From positions 1 through 64,000 of the forward strand of contig CBFIHR010000002.1 in assembly GCA_965662365.1 (NCBI GenBank): a stretch of DNA of 64,000 nucleotides, written 5' to 3'. The DNA is from CAWVWD01 sp965662365 (GTDB taxonomy: Bacteria > Bacteroidota > Bacteroidia > Chitinophagales > Saprospiraceae). A program made the translations under genes and the position numbers. Shown piece by piece: positions 25,426-35,065 of this stretch. The notes beneath the pieces are model-generated. The model saw nothing but the letters and a program-made list of their open reading frames with translations. It was not told the origin of the DNA and ran no database searches. The stretch's first letter is position 1. Each line of letters opens with the position of its first letter.

Positions 25426-26193
25426 TCAACTCAAAGCAGCTTTCGCTTTCAACTCTTCAGCTTTTGCCTCGCCCAAATATTTATCAATCAGGTAATGAGC
25501 GAAATAAATCAAAGGCGTTAAGCCAATTGCCATTACAAATTTATAGACATAATTCACGGTGCCGACCGCTAAAAACAAGCTTATATCCCATTTTGCTGGG
25601 CCAATCACAAAGGCAATGTACAAAACTACAAAGCTATCAATAAATTGAGAAACCAGTGTCGAACCAGTTGCTCGAAGCCAAACATATTTGTCGCCAGTAG
25701 CCTTTTTGATACGATGAAAAACTAAGACGTCAGTCACTTGTCCAATCAAAAAAGCAACTAGTGAACCGATAATAATCCATAAACCTTGACCAAAAATATT
25801 GGCGAAAGCCGCCTGCATATCTGGCACACCCGATGCTGAAAAACTACCAACCCACCAATCGGCAGGTGCTAACCAGATTGCTGCATACACCATCAGAAAC
25901 GCATAGGAAATCAAGCCAACGGCCAAGAATGATAAGAATCGAACGCCTTTTTTACCAAAATATTCATTAATTACATCGGTCATGATGAAAACGACTGGCC
26001 AAAGTAAAACACCAGCCGTAAAGTTCAGCGAACCGACTTCGCCAAATAGATTCCAGTTAAAAGGTTCTAAACCAAAAGTTCCTTCGAATGCAAAAATCTT
26101 TACGCCAATAAACTCTGCAATAATGGCATTTGCCACAAAAAAACCGCCTAAAAACATAAAAAGGCGAGTTGCTTTATCTTTTAATAAGTGCAT
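25426..26193 (-). CDS. yhhQ: Queuosine precursor transporter (YhhQ/VUT, DUF165 family)
   Basis: The 255-residue protein has six to seven hydrophobic segments and the DUF165 signatures FIMTDVINEYFGKKGVRFLSF, GSLVAFLIGQVTDVLVFHRIKKAT and RATGSTLVSQFIDSFVVLYIAF. The family imports queuine precursors (preQ0/preQ1) for tRNA queuosine modification. It is a plasma-membrane protein. Divergent from the gene at 26281. Confidence 0.9.
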   Translation of the reverse strand: MHLLKDKATRLFMFLGGFFVANAIIAEFIGVKIFAFEGTFGLEPFNWNLFGEVGSLNFTAGVLLWPVVFIMTDVINEYFGKKGVRFLSFLAVGLISYAFLMVYAAIWLAPADWWVGSFSASGVPDMQAAFANIFGQGLWIIIGSLVAFLIGQVTDVLVFHRIKKATGDKYVWLRATGSTLVSQFIDSFVVLYIAFVIGPAKWDISLFLAVGTVNYVYKFVMAIGLTPLIYFAHYLIDKYLGEAKAEELKAKAALS

Positions 26194-26280
26194 TTTTTTG
26201 ATGGTTATACTGTTATTTTGTTAAACTATTATATTTTGTCTAAAAAAAAGTACAATATAGAGTTTAACAATTTTAAATGT

Positions 26281-27459
26281 ATGCAATTCACTAAACAACA
26301 TTGGGTTTACATCGTCGTTACGCTTGGTTTTTTGTCGCAAATCTTTTTATCACAATCGCTTTGGCATGACGTGAACCGTCAGTTTTTTTTAGTACCGATG
26401 TTTAGCTTTTTACCGCTTGATGTTGGTAACAGTGGCAATACAATTTTGTTTGTCGGATTGTTGGGGAGTTTGATTGTGGCGGTATTTTATTTTAAAAAAA
26501 GTACTCTAATTCCTATTGTCTTGCTTATCGCAATATTGATGCTGCAAGATATGACACGAGTACAAGCGTGGTCTTATCAATACCTTTTGACGTTTTTAGT
26601 CTTGTTACTTGATTGGAATAAACCGATAGAAAAATCTTTGCCAGTTTTACAATGGATAATGATTTTTACCTACTTCTGGAGTGGTTTCCAAAAGTTTAAT
26701 CCGCACTATGTTGAAGCGGTTCATCCGTGGTTATTTTCTGCTTTTGAGTGGTCGAAACCGTTTGCCGAAATTGGAAATTGGGCATATTGGACAGCAGCTT
26801 TCGAAACTTTGGTTGGTGTCGGCTTGATATTTCAGCGAACTCGAAAATTAGCGATTATCGCTGGTTTAGGCATGCACTTTTTTATTTTGTTAATGATTGG
26901 CCCTTGGGGCGAAGATTGGAACTCGGTCGTTTATCCGTGGAACATTGTGATGATGTGTTTGCTTGTTGTTTTGTTTTATAGAAAACCGAAAAATGCGGAA
27001 ATCACACCAACTTTATTAAAAATACCAAACACCAGAACGCAATGGTTTATCATTGTTATTTTAGGTATTTTACCAGTTTTTAATATTTTTACTCGCTTTC
27101 CCGAAACGATTTCGATGACGATGTATAATGGTGCGACTTCCGAATTATCCGTTTATTTTGATGAAAATGAAACGCCCGATTGTATTCCTAAAAAAGCGGT
27201 CGAAGCTATTTATCAAACCCGAAACGGTAATCAACTCAGCTTAGATGACTGGGGAATTTCAGAACTCAACGTGCCGATTTATGACCTGCCGACTTATGCC
27301 GAAAAGTTTGTTGATAAGTTTTGCGATTGTATCGGAAATGATTTGAATGCAGGAATTAAAATTACAAATAAAAAACGTTGGACAAGGGAAGATTATGTGA
27401 TTAAAGAACGAATAAATTGTATTGATAAAAAACGACTGAAAGAGTTTAAAATTGAATAA
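26281..27459 (+). CDS. Multi-pass membrane protein (DoxX/HTTM-like), function unknown
   Basis: Start at MQFTKQHW (ATG 26281); the longer frame is non-coding in character. The 392-residue protein has about eight hydrophobic helices up to residue 300 (for example LLGSLIVAVFYFKK, YLLTFLVLLLD, YFWSGFQKFNPHY, LAIIAGLGMHFFILLM) and a 100-residue extracytoplasmic tail with three Cys (ETPDC, KFCDC). The YFWSGFQKF..PW and GMHFFIL pattern resembles HTTM/DoxX-like domains; this is a weak assignment. Confidence 0.7.
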   Translation: MQFTKQHWVYIVVTLGFLSQIFLSQSLWHDVNRQFFLVPMFSFLPLDVGNSGNTILFVGLLGSLIVAVFYFKKSTLIPIVLLIAILMLQDMTRVQAWSYQYLLTFLVLLLDWNKPIEKSLPVLQWIMIFTYFWSGFQKFNPHYVEAVHPWLFSAFEWSKPFAEIGNWAYWTAAFETLVGVGLIFQRTRKLAIIAGLGMHFFILLMIGPWGEDWNSVVYPWNIVMMCLLVVLFYRKPKNAEITPTLLKIPNTRTQWFIIVILGILPVFNIFTRFPETISMTMYNGATSELSVYFDENETPDCIPKKAVEAIYQTRNGNQLSLDDWGISELNVPIYDLPTYAEKFVDKFCDCIGNDLNAGIKITNKKRWTREDYVIKERINCIDKKRLKEFKIE

Positions 27460-27464
27460 AAATA

Positions 27465-27508
27465 GCAGCTTTACGAAAGTGCTTACAACTTTTGTAAAGC
27501 TGCCGTTT
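27465..27508 (+). terminator. Rho-independent terminator after the 26281 gene
   Basis: GCAGCTTTACGAAAGT pairs with ACTTTTGTAAAGCTGC (15 of 16) around a short loop, followed by CGTTTTATT. Confidence 0.8.
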
Positions 27509-27684
27509 TATTAATCTATAAAGGTCAAATTTTCTAAACTTCATAACCTAAATCTCCAAAATTAGCATGATCCGAGTTTTAATGATCGCATATTGTTTTA
27601 CTTTGTTGAGTTATAAAAATGCTATTTTTTTATCAAAAAAAATCCATTAAGTGAATAAAACCCAATTAGTTGTAAAAATGGGCT

Positions 27685-27713
27685 TTTGAATAGTTTAAGA
27701 ACGATTATATTTG
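27685..27713 (+). promoter_or_regulatory. Promoter of the DUF1963 gene
   Basis: TTTG (27685-27688), 17 bp, TATATTTG (27706-27713, perfect -7). It predicts a start near 27720 and so favours the ATG at 27741 over the longer frame from 27711. Confidence 0.5.
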
Positions 27714-27740
27714 GATTTTATAATTTATAAACGAATAACA

Positions 27741-28463
27741 ATGTCAAATAAATTATCAGAAGAGCTTATTGAAAAGTTAGCACCGTTAAAGAAAACGGCT
27801 TATTTGCCGCAGACAGAAGTAGTCGAAGCAACTTTTTCTACACAATCAAAAATCGGTGGTTTACCGTACTTGCGTAATGAAGAAGATTGGCCGGTTTGTC
27901 CAAATTGCGGCAAGCATCAACAGCTTTTTTTACAATTAAATTTATCACAACTACCTGAACGTCAAAGTGAAGGACTGATTCAGTTGTTTTATTGTACGAC
28001 AGATAATCGAGAATTTTCTTGTGAAGGTGACCTGGAAGCTTTCTTTCCATTTTCTAAAGCAGTGACTTGCCGTAAGATTCAAATCGAAGGCGAATCAGCT
28101 AGGATTGAACCGATAATTGAAACATTGTTTGAAGAAAAAGAAATCAAAAGTTGGGAGGCAGTCGATGATTTTCCACATCCTGAAGAGTTGTATGAATTAA
28201 ATGTGAAATTTTCGGACGAAGAAATGAATGCGTTATATCGTACGAAAACAAGGGCGTTAGCTGGGGACAAACTATTTGGTTATCCGTACTGGGTGCAAGG
28301 AGTTGAATATCCGACCGATAAAAATGGGGAGTTGATGGAGATGGTTTTTCAATTGGACTCTGAAAATAATTTACCGTTTATGTTTGGTGATGTTGGGGTT
28401 GGCCATTTGACGCAAAGTAAAAATGATGATGAGTTTTTGGCCTTTGGCTGGGCTTGTCACTAA
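27741..28463 (+). CDS. DUF1963 family protein (YwqG-like)
   Basis: Start MSNKLSEELIEKL (ATG 27741). The 240-residue protein has the DUF1963 pattern KIGGLPYLRNEEDWPVCP, LFLQLNLSQLPE, GYPYWVQGVEYP and LPFMFGDVGVGHLTQ. The CPNCG pair near 55 may bind zinc. The family is widespread with unknown function. Single gene with a methyltransferase 55 bp downstream, possibly cotranscribed. Confidence 0.85.
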   Translation: MSNKLSEELIEKLAPLKKTAYLPQTEVVEATFSTQSKIGGLPYLRNEEDWPVCPNCGKHQQLFLQLNLSQLPERQSEGLIQLFYCTTDNREFSCEGDLEAFFPFSKAVTCRKIQIEGESARIEPIIETLFEEKEIKSWEAVDDFPHPEELYELNVKFSDEEMNALYRTKTRALAGDKLFGYPYWVQGVEYPTDKNGELMEMVFQLDSENNLPFMFGDVGVGHLTQSKNDDEFLAFGWACH

Positions 28464-28518
28464 ATTTGGTAATTAAATTTGTCTCGTGGTAAATAATCAG
28501 ATAATTTAAGAATAAAAG

Positions 28519-29310
28519 ATGAATAGGTTTTATGAGATAAATAAAGCAACTTGGAACGATAAAGTCGAAATACACCAGAAATCTGATTTTTATAGATTAG
28601 AAGATTTTAAAAATGGTTGGAATGCTCTGAAAAGCATTGAGTTAGAGGCTTTGGGTGACGTTTCAGGAAAGTCTTTGCTGCATTTGCAGTGTCATTTTGG
28701 TCAAGATACGTTGAGCTGGGAACGATTAGGGGCGACTGTTACTGGCGTTGATTTTTCGGGTGAAGCCATAAAATTAGCTCGTGAGTTAACTGCTGAACTC
28801 GATATGAATGCTCGTTTTATTGAATCTAATGTCTTGGAACTTGACCAAAAATTAGAGGAACAGTTCGACATTGTTTTTACGTCTTATGGCACAATTTGCT
28901 GGTTAGGCGATTTAGAAAAATGGGCAAGTTTAGTTAATCGTTTTCTAAAACCTGGTGGTACATTCTTGATTGTAGATTTCCATCCAATTTTGAATATGTA
29001 TGATTGGAATACGGCAAAAATTGATTTCCCTTATTTTTATAATGCCGAGCCAAGTTCGGAGTATGAAGAAGGTACTTATGCCAATCCTGATGCGGCAATT
29101 GGCGGGATGGAATATTTTTGGTTTCATCCGATTTCAAAAGTCGTAAATCTGTTGTTAGCCGAGGGTTTGACGTTAGACTTGTTTCAAGAGTTTCCGTATT
29201 CGCCTTATAATTGTTTTCCAAATATGGACAAAAAAGGGGAAGATTATTATGTGTACAATCAGACGAAATTTCCGCTGCCTCATGTGTATTGTTTGAAGTT
29301 TTGGAAGTGA
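28519..29310 (+). CDS. Class I SAM-dependent methyltransferase
   Basis: The 263-residue protein has motif I SLLHLQCHFGQDTLSW, motif post-I TGVDFSGEAIKLA, and motif IV FDIVFTSYGTICWL. The form NRFYEINKATWNDKVEIH at the N-terminus is typical of the short methyltransferases in Bacteroidota. The substrate is unknown. Confidence 0.87.
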   Translation: MNRFYEINKATWNDKVEIHQKSDFYRLEDFKNGWNALKSIELEALGDVSGKSLLHLQCHFGQDTLSWERLGATVTGVDFSGEAIKLARELTAELDMNARFIESNVLELDQKLEEQFDIVFTSYGTICWLGDLEKWASLVNRFLKPGGTFLIVDFHPILNMYDWNTAKIDFPYFYNAEPSSEYEEGTYANPDAAIGGMEYFWFHPISKVVNLLLAEGLTLDLFQEFPYSPYNCFPNMDKKGEDYYVYNQTKFPLPHVYCLKFWK

Positions 29311-29377
29311 CGAATGCTCTTTTTTAAAATCGCTGAATGGAGTTTTTTAAGTGTAAACGACTTCTAAAAATCATAAA

Positions 29378-29414
29378 AAAATGCGAAATCACTTTGGTGA
29401 TTTCGCACTTTTAA
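29378..29414. terminator. Bidirectional terminator
   Basis: TGCGAAATCAC / GTGATTTCGCA (11 bp, 29382-29407) with TTTG loop, between the convergent methyltransferase and BNR genes. There is a run of As on the left and Ts on the right. Nearly the same stem occurs again at 48783-48818. Confidence 0.85.
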
Positions 29415-29430
29415 AAATAAAAAATTGGTG

Positions 29431-32400
29431 TTAATCGACCTCAATTAAATTCACTTCCATTTCTCTAATCATTTGATTAAACAAAGGAATTTCCTTTTCC
29501 AAAATCGTATAATAACCTTTCAACTGCTCATCAATCAGCTTCGAAATATCATTTTTTACTTGAATTGCACTGTCCGTTGGGGGAAAATCACCGATGCGGA
29601 CGAGCGAATTTAAGTGAGCCAATTTATTATTTAAGCGAATTGGGAAGTTTAACGGATCTTGCGAACTGCGGTTTTTGGTTTGATATAAGGTTTTTTCGAT
29701 ATCGGCTAACTGTGTCGTAATCGAGTCGGCGAAGTGAATCAAATCGCCATATTTTTCTTGATTCAAGCCCTTCGTTAAACGATTGATTTCCTTATTAATT
29801 TTACGAATGTTACCGATTGCCGTGTGTGTTTCTGAAACTTTGTCACGAAGTTCGATCAAGAAGTCAAATTGTGCTTGCATGTCAGCCAAAGTCGCTTCTG
29901 AACGTGGATCAGCAAGTATTTCAAATGATTGTGTTTGTGTTTCGCCATTGACCGAAAGGCTGATTTTGTAGGTTCCAGGAACGGCTTTTGGACCGGCTAA
30001 AGACGACCACCAGTTGACCATGCCTTCGAAACTTTCCGCATTCGGATAATTCATATTCCAACCAAACGTATTGCCCCCTTTTTTTACTTTTAATTGGTCT
30101 TTTTTCTCTTTTGCATGCGTCGAAAAAGAACGAATGATATCGTTATTATCTTCCATTAAGACCAATTCAATTGTATCTTTTTTTGCATCATATTCTTTTA
30201 AAAAATAATGTACCTGAACGCCAGAAGCATGATTTGTTCCTGCGGTTTTAGTATTAGATTGATAGCCGTCCATTCTGTAGGTTGGCTTTGGTTGAAATAG
30301 TTTGAAGTCGCCAATTTTTTCAGTTTTAATTTGATGTAAAACGGTCAAATCATCAATCATCCAAATACTTCGGCCTTGCGTTGCTGCAATCAGCATATTG
30401 TCTTTAATCGTCAAATCGGTAATTGGTACAATTGGTAAATTCAACTGAAATACCTGCCAATTTTGACCATCATCGAATGAAATATACATTCCAGCTTCCG
30501 TTCCGGCATACAGCAAGCCTTTTTGACTTGGGTCGCATCGCACGACTCTTGTAAAGTGTTCTTTATCAATACCATTGGTGATTTTTGTCCATGTTTTTCC
30601 GTAGTCAGCAGTTTTGTATAAATATGGTTGATAGTCGCCAGTTTTGTACAAAGTACCTGCGATATAAGCACCGGCCTCATTATGTGGATCAGGTTCGATG
30701 CTGTTAATCATTAGCCATTTAGGCATATTTTTAGGAGTGACATTTTCCCAATTTTTACCACCATCTTTTGTCAAATGTACCAAACCGTCGTCTGAACCTG
30801 TCCAAATTATACCTTCTTTTAGAGGGGACTCGTTGGCTGCGAAAATGGTACAATAATATTCTACTCCGGTATTATCTTTCGTGATTGGCCCGCCAGAAGA
30901 TTGCATTTTTGAGGTGTCATTTCGAGTTAAATCTGGAGAAACAATTTCCCAAGATTGTCCTTCGTTGGTGCTGACGTGTAAGTGCTGCGAACAAGTGTAT
31001 AACTTCTTCGGGTCGTGTTTTGAAAAGAAAATCGGAAAATTCCACTGAAAGCGATAACGCATTCCTACGGCTCCGTGTCCCATCGGATTATCGGGATAAA
31101 CATTGATGGCACGACGCTGTTTTGTATGATGATTATAACGGGTAAAATATCCGCCATAGCTTCCGGCATAAACGATATCATTATTGGCCGGATCGACTGC
31201 GATATGTGCCGATTCACCGCCTGCTGTTGATTCCCAGTCTCGTTCGGTGATTGAGCCGCCATCTGTTCGATGTGCGATTCTTATCGCTGAATTATCTTGT
31301 TGAGCTGCATAAATTCTAAAAGGGAAATGATTATCTGTCGTGACTCGATAAAATTGTGCGGTCGGCTGGTTCATATAAGTTGTCCAATTGATACCATTAT
31401 CAAAGGAAATTTGGCCGCCGCCATCATCGGCAATTATCATTCTATCCGAGTTATTCGGGTCAATCCAAAGGTCGTGATGATCACTGTGCGGAGAACGTCT
31501 TGCTTCAAAAGTTTTGCCACCATCTTTAGATTTAAACCAACGTACATTTAAAACATAAACGGCATCAACGTCTTCAGGGTCAGCATAAATGCGAGAATAA
31601 TACCACGCACGTTGACGCAATTTGCGTTCGCTGTTGACTTGTTGCCACGTTTCGCCACCGTTTTCCGAACGAAAAACGCCACCGTTTTCATTTTCTACAA
31701 TTGCCCAAACTCGATCACCATTTTGTGGCGAAACAGTTACGCCGATAATTCCTAAAGTACCTTTTGGAAAACCTTTGTTGGTTGAAATTTCTTCCCAGGT
31801 ATCGCCGCCGTCGGTTGATTTCCATAAAGCACAACCTTCACCGCCACTTTCTAAACTGTAAGGTGTTCTGCGAATTTTCCAAGTTGAAGCGTAAATAATA
31901 CGTGGGTTTGTCGGATCTAAAATCAAATCGACTGCTCCGGCATCTTTGTTGGCAAACAAGATTTTTTCCCAAGTATCGCCACCATCTTTGCTGCGATAAA
32001 CGCCTCGCTCTTCACTTGATTTGTATAAATCGCCTAAGACAGCAGCATAAACCAAGTCAGGATTTTGAGGATGAATGCGTACACGAGGAATGTGTTTGGA
32101 GTTATCTAAGCCGATCGCTTTCCAAGTTTTTCCGGCATCGGTTGATTTCCACATGCCGTAGCCATACGATACATTTCCACGGACGGTGACTTCTCCGCCA
32201 CCAACATAAATAGCGTTGTTATCGTATTCGCTCACGGCGATTGCACCAATCGAACCGCCAAAGTAGCCGTCAGAAATGTTGTGCCAAGAGTTTCCTGCGT
32301 CAGTTGTTCGCCAAACACCGCCACCGGTTGCCCCCATATAATATAAGTTTGGATTATCCGAAACACCTGCGACTGCTGCCGAACGACCACCTCGCCAAGG

Positions 32401-32565
32401 ACCGATATTTCGCCATTGTAAAGTTGTGTACTCCTCAAGGGGTTGAATACTTTTGAGGCGTCCGACTTCTAATTTATCGGAATTTTTATTTTTGCGTTTT
32501 TGTGCATTGGTTGGAACGATAATAAGTATCGCAAAAATTAGTAGTAGAACGTATTTTAGTTTCAT
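29431..32565 (-). CDS. VPS10/BNR-repeat (sialidase-like propeller) secreted protein
   Basis: Start at MKLKYVLLLIFAILIIVPTNAQ (ATG 32565); the codon at 32571 is a TTG two residues earlier. The 1044-residue protein has a signal peptide and many BNR/Asp-box units (STDAGKTWKAI, SKDGGDTWEKI, SENGGETWQQV and others) over about residues 40-720, then a helical C-terminal part (about 800-1044). No T9SS domain is visible. Related proteins are annotated as glycosyl hydrolases, but the Asp-box propeller does not by itself imply catalysis. Probably periplasmic or surface. Confidence 0.85.
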   Translation of the reverse strand: MKLKYVLLLIFAILIIVPTNAQKRKNKNSDKLEVGRLKSIQPLEEYTTLQWRNIGPWRGGRSAAVAGVSDNPNLYYMGATGGGVWRTTDAGNSWHNISDGYFGGSIGAIAVSEYDNNAIYVGGGEVTVRGNVSYGYGMWKSTDAGKTWKAIGLDNSKHIPRVRIHPQNPDLVYAAVLGDLYKSSEERGVYRSKDGGDTWEKILFANKDAGAVDLILDPTNPRIIYASTWKIRRTPYSLESGGEGCALWKSTDGGDTWEEISTNKGFPKGTLGIIGVTVSPQNGDRVWAIVENENGGVFRSENGGETWQQVNSERKLRQRAWYYSRIYADPEDVDAVYVLNVRWFKSKDGGKTFEARRSPHSDHHDLWIDPNNSDRMIIADDGGGQISFDNGINWTTYMNQPTAQFYRVTTDNHFPFRIYAAQQDNSAIRIAHRTDGGSITERDWESTAGGESAHIAVDPANNDIVYAGSYGGYFTRYNHHTKQRRAINVYPDNPMGHGAVGMRYRFQWNFPIFFSKHDPKKLYTCSQHLHVSTNEGQSWEIVSPDLTRNDTSKMQSSGGPITKDNTGVEYYCTIFAANESPLKEGIIWTGSDDGLVHLTKDGGKNWENVTPKNMPKWLMINSIEPDPHNEAGAYIAGTLYKTGDYQPYLYKTADYGKTWTKITNGIDKEHFTRVVRCDPSQKGLLYAGTEAGMYISFDDGQNWQVFQLNLPIVPITDLTIKDNMLIAATQGRSIWMIDDLTVLHQIKTEKIGDFKLFQPKPTYRMDGYQSNTKTAGTNHASGVQVHYFLKEYDAKKDTIELVLMEDNNDIIRSFSTHAKEKKDQLKVKKGGNTFGWNMNYPNAESFEGMVNWWSSLAGPKAVPGTYKISLSVNGETQTQSFEILADPRSEATLADMQAQFDFLIELRDKVSETHTAIGNIRKINKEINRLTKGLNQEKYGDLIHFADSITTQLADIEKTLYQTKNRSSQDPLNFPIRLNNKLAHLNSLVRIGDFPPTDSAIQVKNDISKLIDEQLKGYYTILEKEIPLFNQMIREMEVNLIEVD

Positions 32566-32798
32566 CGTCAATAAGTTTTTTTCGTAAAAGTGAGATGCAA
32601 ATTATGGAATTTTCAGTTAAATTTAATTAAAAGGTCGTTTATTAATATTTAATCTAAGCATCTTTAATTCTTTGATTGAAAAAATAGAGTAGCACAAAGG
32701 GCAGGACTTATTTGTTCTTGATTACGTATAGATTTTTTGTAAAAACAGAGGGTAAATCTGGATATGCCGAATCAATGAGTAGTTTACGCTTCGTTTCT

Positions 32799-32806
32799 TA
32801 TCTTTG
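32799..32806 (+). promoter_or_regulatory. Candidate promoter (-7 element) of the GWxTD gene
   Basis: TATCTTTG matches TAnnTTTG perfectly. It predicts a start near 32812 and a 27-nt leader. No good -33 element. Confidence 0.45.
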
Positions 32807-32838
32807 AATTATTACGAATATTATAATTATAAAAATGA

Positions 32839-34005
32839 ATGAAAGCTACTAAAGTTATATGGATAATCATTGCTGTAATTGCCTTATTATCAAGTTGTTC
32901 TGAAACAAAGCGACTCAAAGATGAGACGATGAACCCTTATTCGAGTGAGTTGGATATGGGATTTCATTATCGATTATTTCATCATTCAAAAGAGGCTTCG
33001 ACCTTGTTTGTACAGTCGTATGCGATGGAGTATCGGGTGACGATTCGGGTGTATGAAGATTTTCGCTCGAAAGCGTTGGTGTATGAAAATACAGAACGGA
33101 TTTTTGCAGATGCTAATTCCGTTCAAAAAGTAACTGTTCCGATTCGGTTAAAACAGTATGCCTTAGAAATATTGATTTTTAATACGAATGATAATGCGAC
33201 GTTCCGAGATGCTATTTTAGTAGATAAAACAGTGGTAAATCATCAAAAAATATTACCGATTGATGAGGCGAATGAGCCAATTTTGAAAAAATATGTCAAG
33301 GTAGGAGAGCGAGTGAAATTTGATAATACGAATGATGAAAAAGTGATTTATCTACGTTATTTTGAAGATAACTACAAGCCTGTTTTGCCACCGCATATTT
33401 CACAAAAATTAATATTCAATCCGTTACGTGGAACGGATAAGATGTATCGCATTGAAAGTGGGGAATATTTTCAACTGAAAGATAAAGGTTTGTATTTCGC
33501 TCAGACGGATTCAACGACTCAACAAGGTATTTTTATAAAAGTAGTTGGTGAAAATTATCCAAAATTGACAGCTGTCAGTGACTTGACCTGGAGTATTCGA
33601 TACATCACCAAAAATGAAGAATATAAACGATTGACGAATCCTAAAAATAATGCAAAAATAGAATTAGACCGTTTTTGGTTGGCTCGAACGGAGGATAAAG
33701 ACCGTGCGAGGGCTTTGATTAGCACGTATTATAATCGGATTCAATTGGCAAATGAATATTTTACGACGTACAAAGAAGGTTGGAAAACGGATAGGGGCAT
33801 AATTTTTACTATTTTCGGTAAACCCACAAGGGTTCAGAAGACGGCTAAATATGAATATTGGTATTATCGAAGAAATGAGAATCGGGATTTCGTAGAGTTT
33901 ACTTTCGATAAACGAAATGGTACGTATTTACTTCGCCGCAATCCGACGTATGCACAATCTTGGGGCGTAGAGGTTTTCGCTTGGCGTTCGGGAGACGTGC
34001 AATAG
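32839..34005 (+). CDS. GWxTD domain-containing lipoprotein
   Basis: The 388-residue protein has a lipoprotein signal ending LLSSC and the GWxTD domain at the C-terminus: EGWKTDRGIIFTIFGKP, YEYWYYRR, and EFTFDKRNGTYLLRR. The middle is beta-rich. The family is mostly found in Bacteroidota and related phyla, often in envelope loci, with unknown function. It is followed 55 bp later by a HAD phosphatase gene in the same direction. Confidence 0.85.
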   Translation: MKATKVIWIIIAVIALLSSCSETKRLKDETMNPYSSELDMGFHYRLFHHSKEASTLFVQSYAMEYRVTIRVYEDFRSKALVYENTERIFADANSVQKVTVPIRLKQYALEILIFNTNDNATFRDAILVDKTVVNHQKILPIDEANEPILKKYVKVGERVKFDNTNDEKVIYLRYFEDNYKPVLPPHISQKLIFNPLRGTDKMYRIESGEYFQLKDKGLYFAQTDSTTQQGIFIKVVGENYPKLTAVSDLTWSIRYITKNEEYKRLTNPKNNAKIELDRFWLARTEDKDRARALISTYYNRIQLANEYFTTYKEGWKTDRGIIFTIFGKPTRVQKTAKYEYWYYRRNENRDFVEFTFDKRNGTYLLRRNPTYAQSWGVEVFAWRSGDVQ

Positions 34006-34059
34006 TATTTTTATTAAAAATCGGTTAATTTTACATTTAAAATCAAAATCAAATAATCA

Positions 34060-34875
34060 ATGCAAAAAATACTATTTTCCGATATTGACGGAACACTTTT
34101 GGATAAAAATAGAAGTATCGCATCAGAAACTTATCAGGCATACCGTCGTGTGCGGCATCAAGCAGATTTAGTACTGATTTCGTCCCGAATGCCAAAATCG
34201 ATGACTTATTTTCAAACGGCATTAGAAAATGAATCTATGCCTTTGGTGTGTTATAATGGTGGCTTGGTACTAAAAAATGGTTTGGCTAATTATCTAAGTG
34301 CTGAAAATATTTTGTTAGATATTGCGATTCCTACCGAAACGGTTCGTCAGATAAATGAATATTTAGAACGGTTTTTAGTGAATTTTTCGGTGTATGAATA
34401 CGATAATTGGTACACGACCAAAAATGATTATTGGACACAACGAGAAGAAAATAATACGAAAGCCAAAGCAGAAATTGTTACTTCTGATTTTTTTAAAACT
34501 CAAGCGGTCAAAGCTCATAAAATTATGATTATGGGCGAAAAATCGGAAATTGACGAGATTTACAATGATTTAGAAAAATCATTGCCAACAATAAGTTTGT
34601 ATCGGGCGAAAGATACCTACATCGAAATCGCCAGTCAGGAAACTTCAAAAGGTAAAGGCGTCAATGTTGTGTTAAACGAGTTGTATCCGACTATTGCGAA
34701 AGCGGATACCATTGGATTTGGCGATAATTATAACGATATTCCGTTATTTGAAGCGGTTGGTTTTGGTGTTGCGATGGGGAATGCTCGACCAGAGCTTAAA
34801 GCTATTGCTGATACTGAAACGGTTACGAATAAAGAGCATGGTGTCGCTCGATTTTTGAATGAATACTTTGGATAA
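34060..34875 (+). CDS. Cof-type HAD-IIB phosphatase
   Basis: The 271-residue protein has motif I FSDIDGTLLD (nucleophile Asp), VLISSRMPKSM (motif II Ser), a C2B cap (about 90-190), and motif III/IV GKGVNVVLNEL and TIGFGDNYNDIPLFE. Cytoplasmic sugar-phosphate or nucleotide phosphatase; substrate not determinable. Converges on gpsA. Confidence 0.9.
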   Translation: MQKILFSDIDGTLLDKNRSIASETYQAYRRVRHQADLVLISSRMPKSMTYFQTALENESMPLVCYNGGLVLKNGLANYLSAENILLDIAIPTETVRQINEYLERFLVNFSVYEYDNWYTTKNDYWTQREENNTKAKAEIVTSDFFKTQAVKAHKIMIMGEKSEIDEIYNDLEKSLPTISLYRAKDTYIEIASQETSKGKGVNVVLNELYPTIAKADTIGFGDNYNDIPLFEAVGFGVAMGNARPELKAIADTETVTNKEHGVARFLNEYFG

Positions 34876-34974
34876 AAAAGGATTGACGTAGGTTGAGCCT
34901 AATTTATGAAGTAAATCATTACCTTCTGTGTTATTTAATAAATTTACAGAATCTATATTTTTCATATTTCTGAA

Positions 34975-35007
34975 CTCCCTAAATCTTTTTTTGAGGAATT
35001 TAGGGAG
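34975..35007. repeat. Hairpin between convergent genes
   Basis: CTCCCTAAAT / ATTTAGGGAG (10 bp, perfect) without a T-tail on either strand, between the HAD and gpsA genes. Possibly a terminator of weak type. Confidence 0.5.
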
Positions 35008-35065
35008 ACTTCAACTCTAAAAATAAAATGTAATCCCACAAGCTGTAAAATGTGAGAAGGAAATT

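Noticed and set aside
25426..26193. preQ1 riboswitch upstream of the queuosine-precursor transporter
   Set aside because: No aptamer-like hairpin with the conserved A-rich tail is visible in the short leader between 26193 and 26281.
31065..32456. Several plus- and minus-strand frames of 60-95 codons inside the BNR gene
   Set aside because: All overlap a strongly conserved coding frame and show no family motif.
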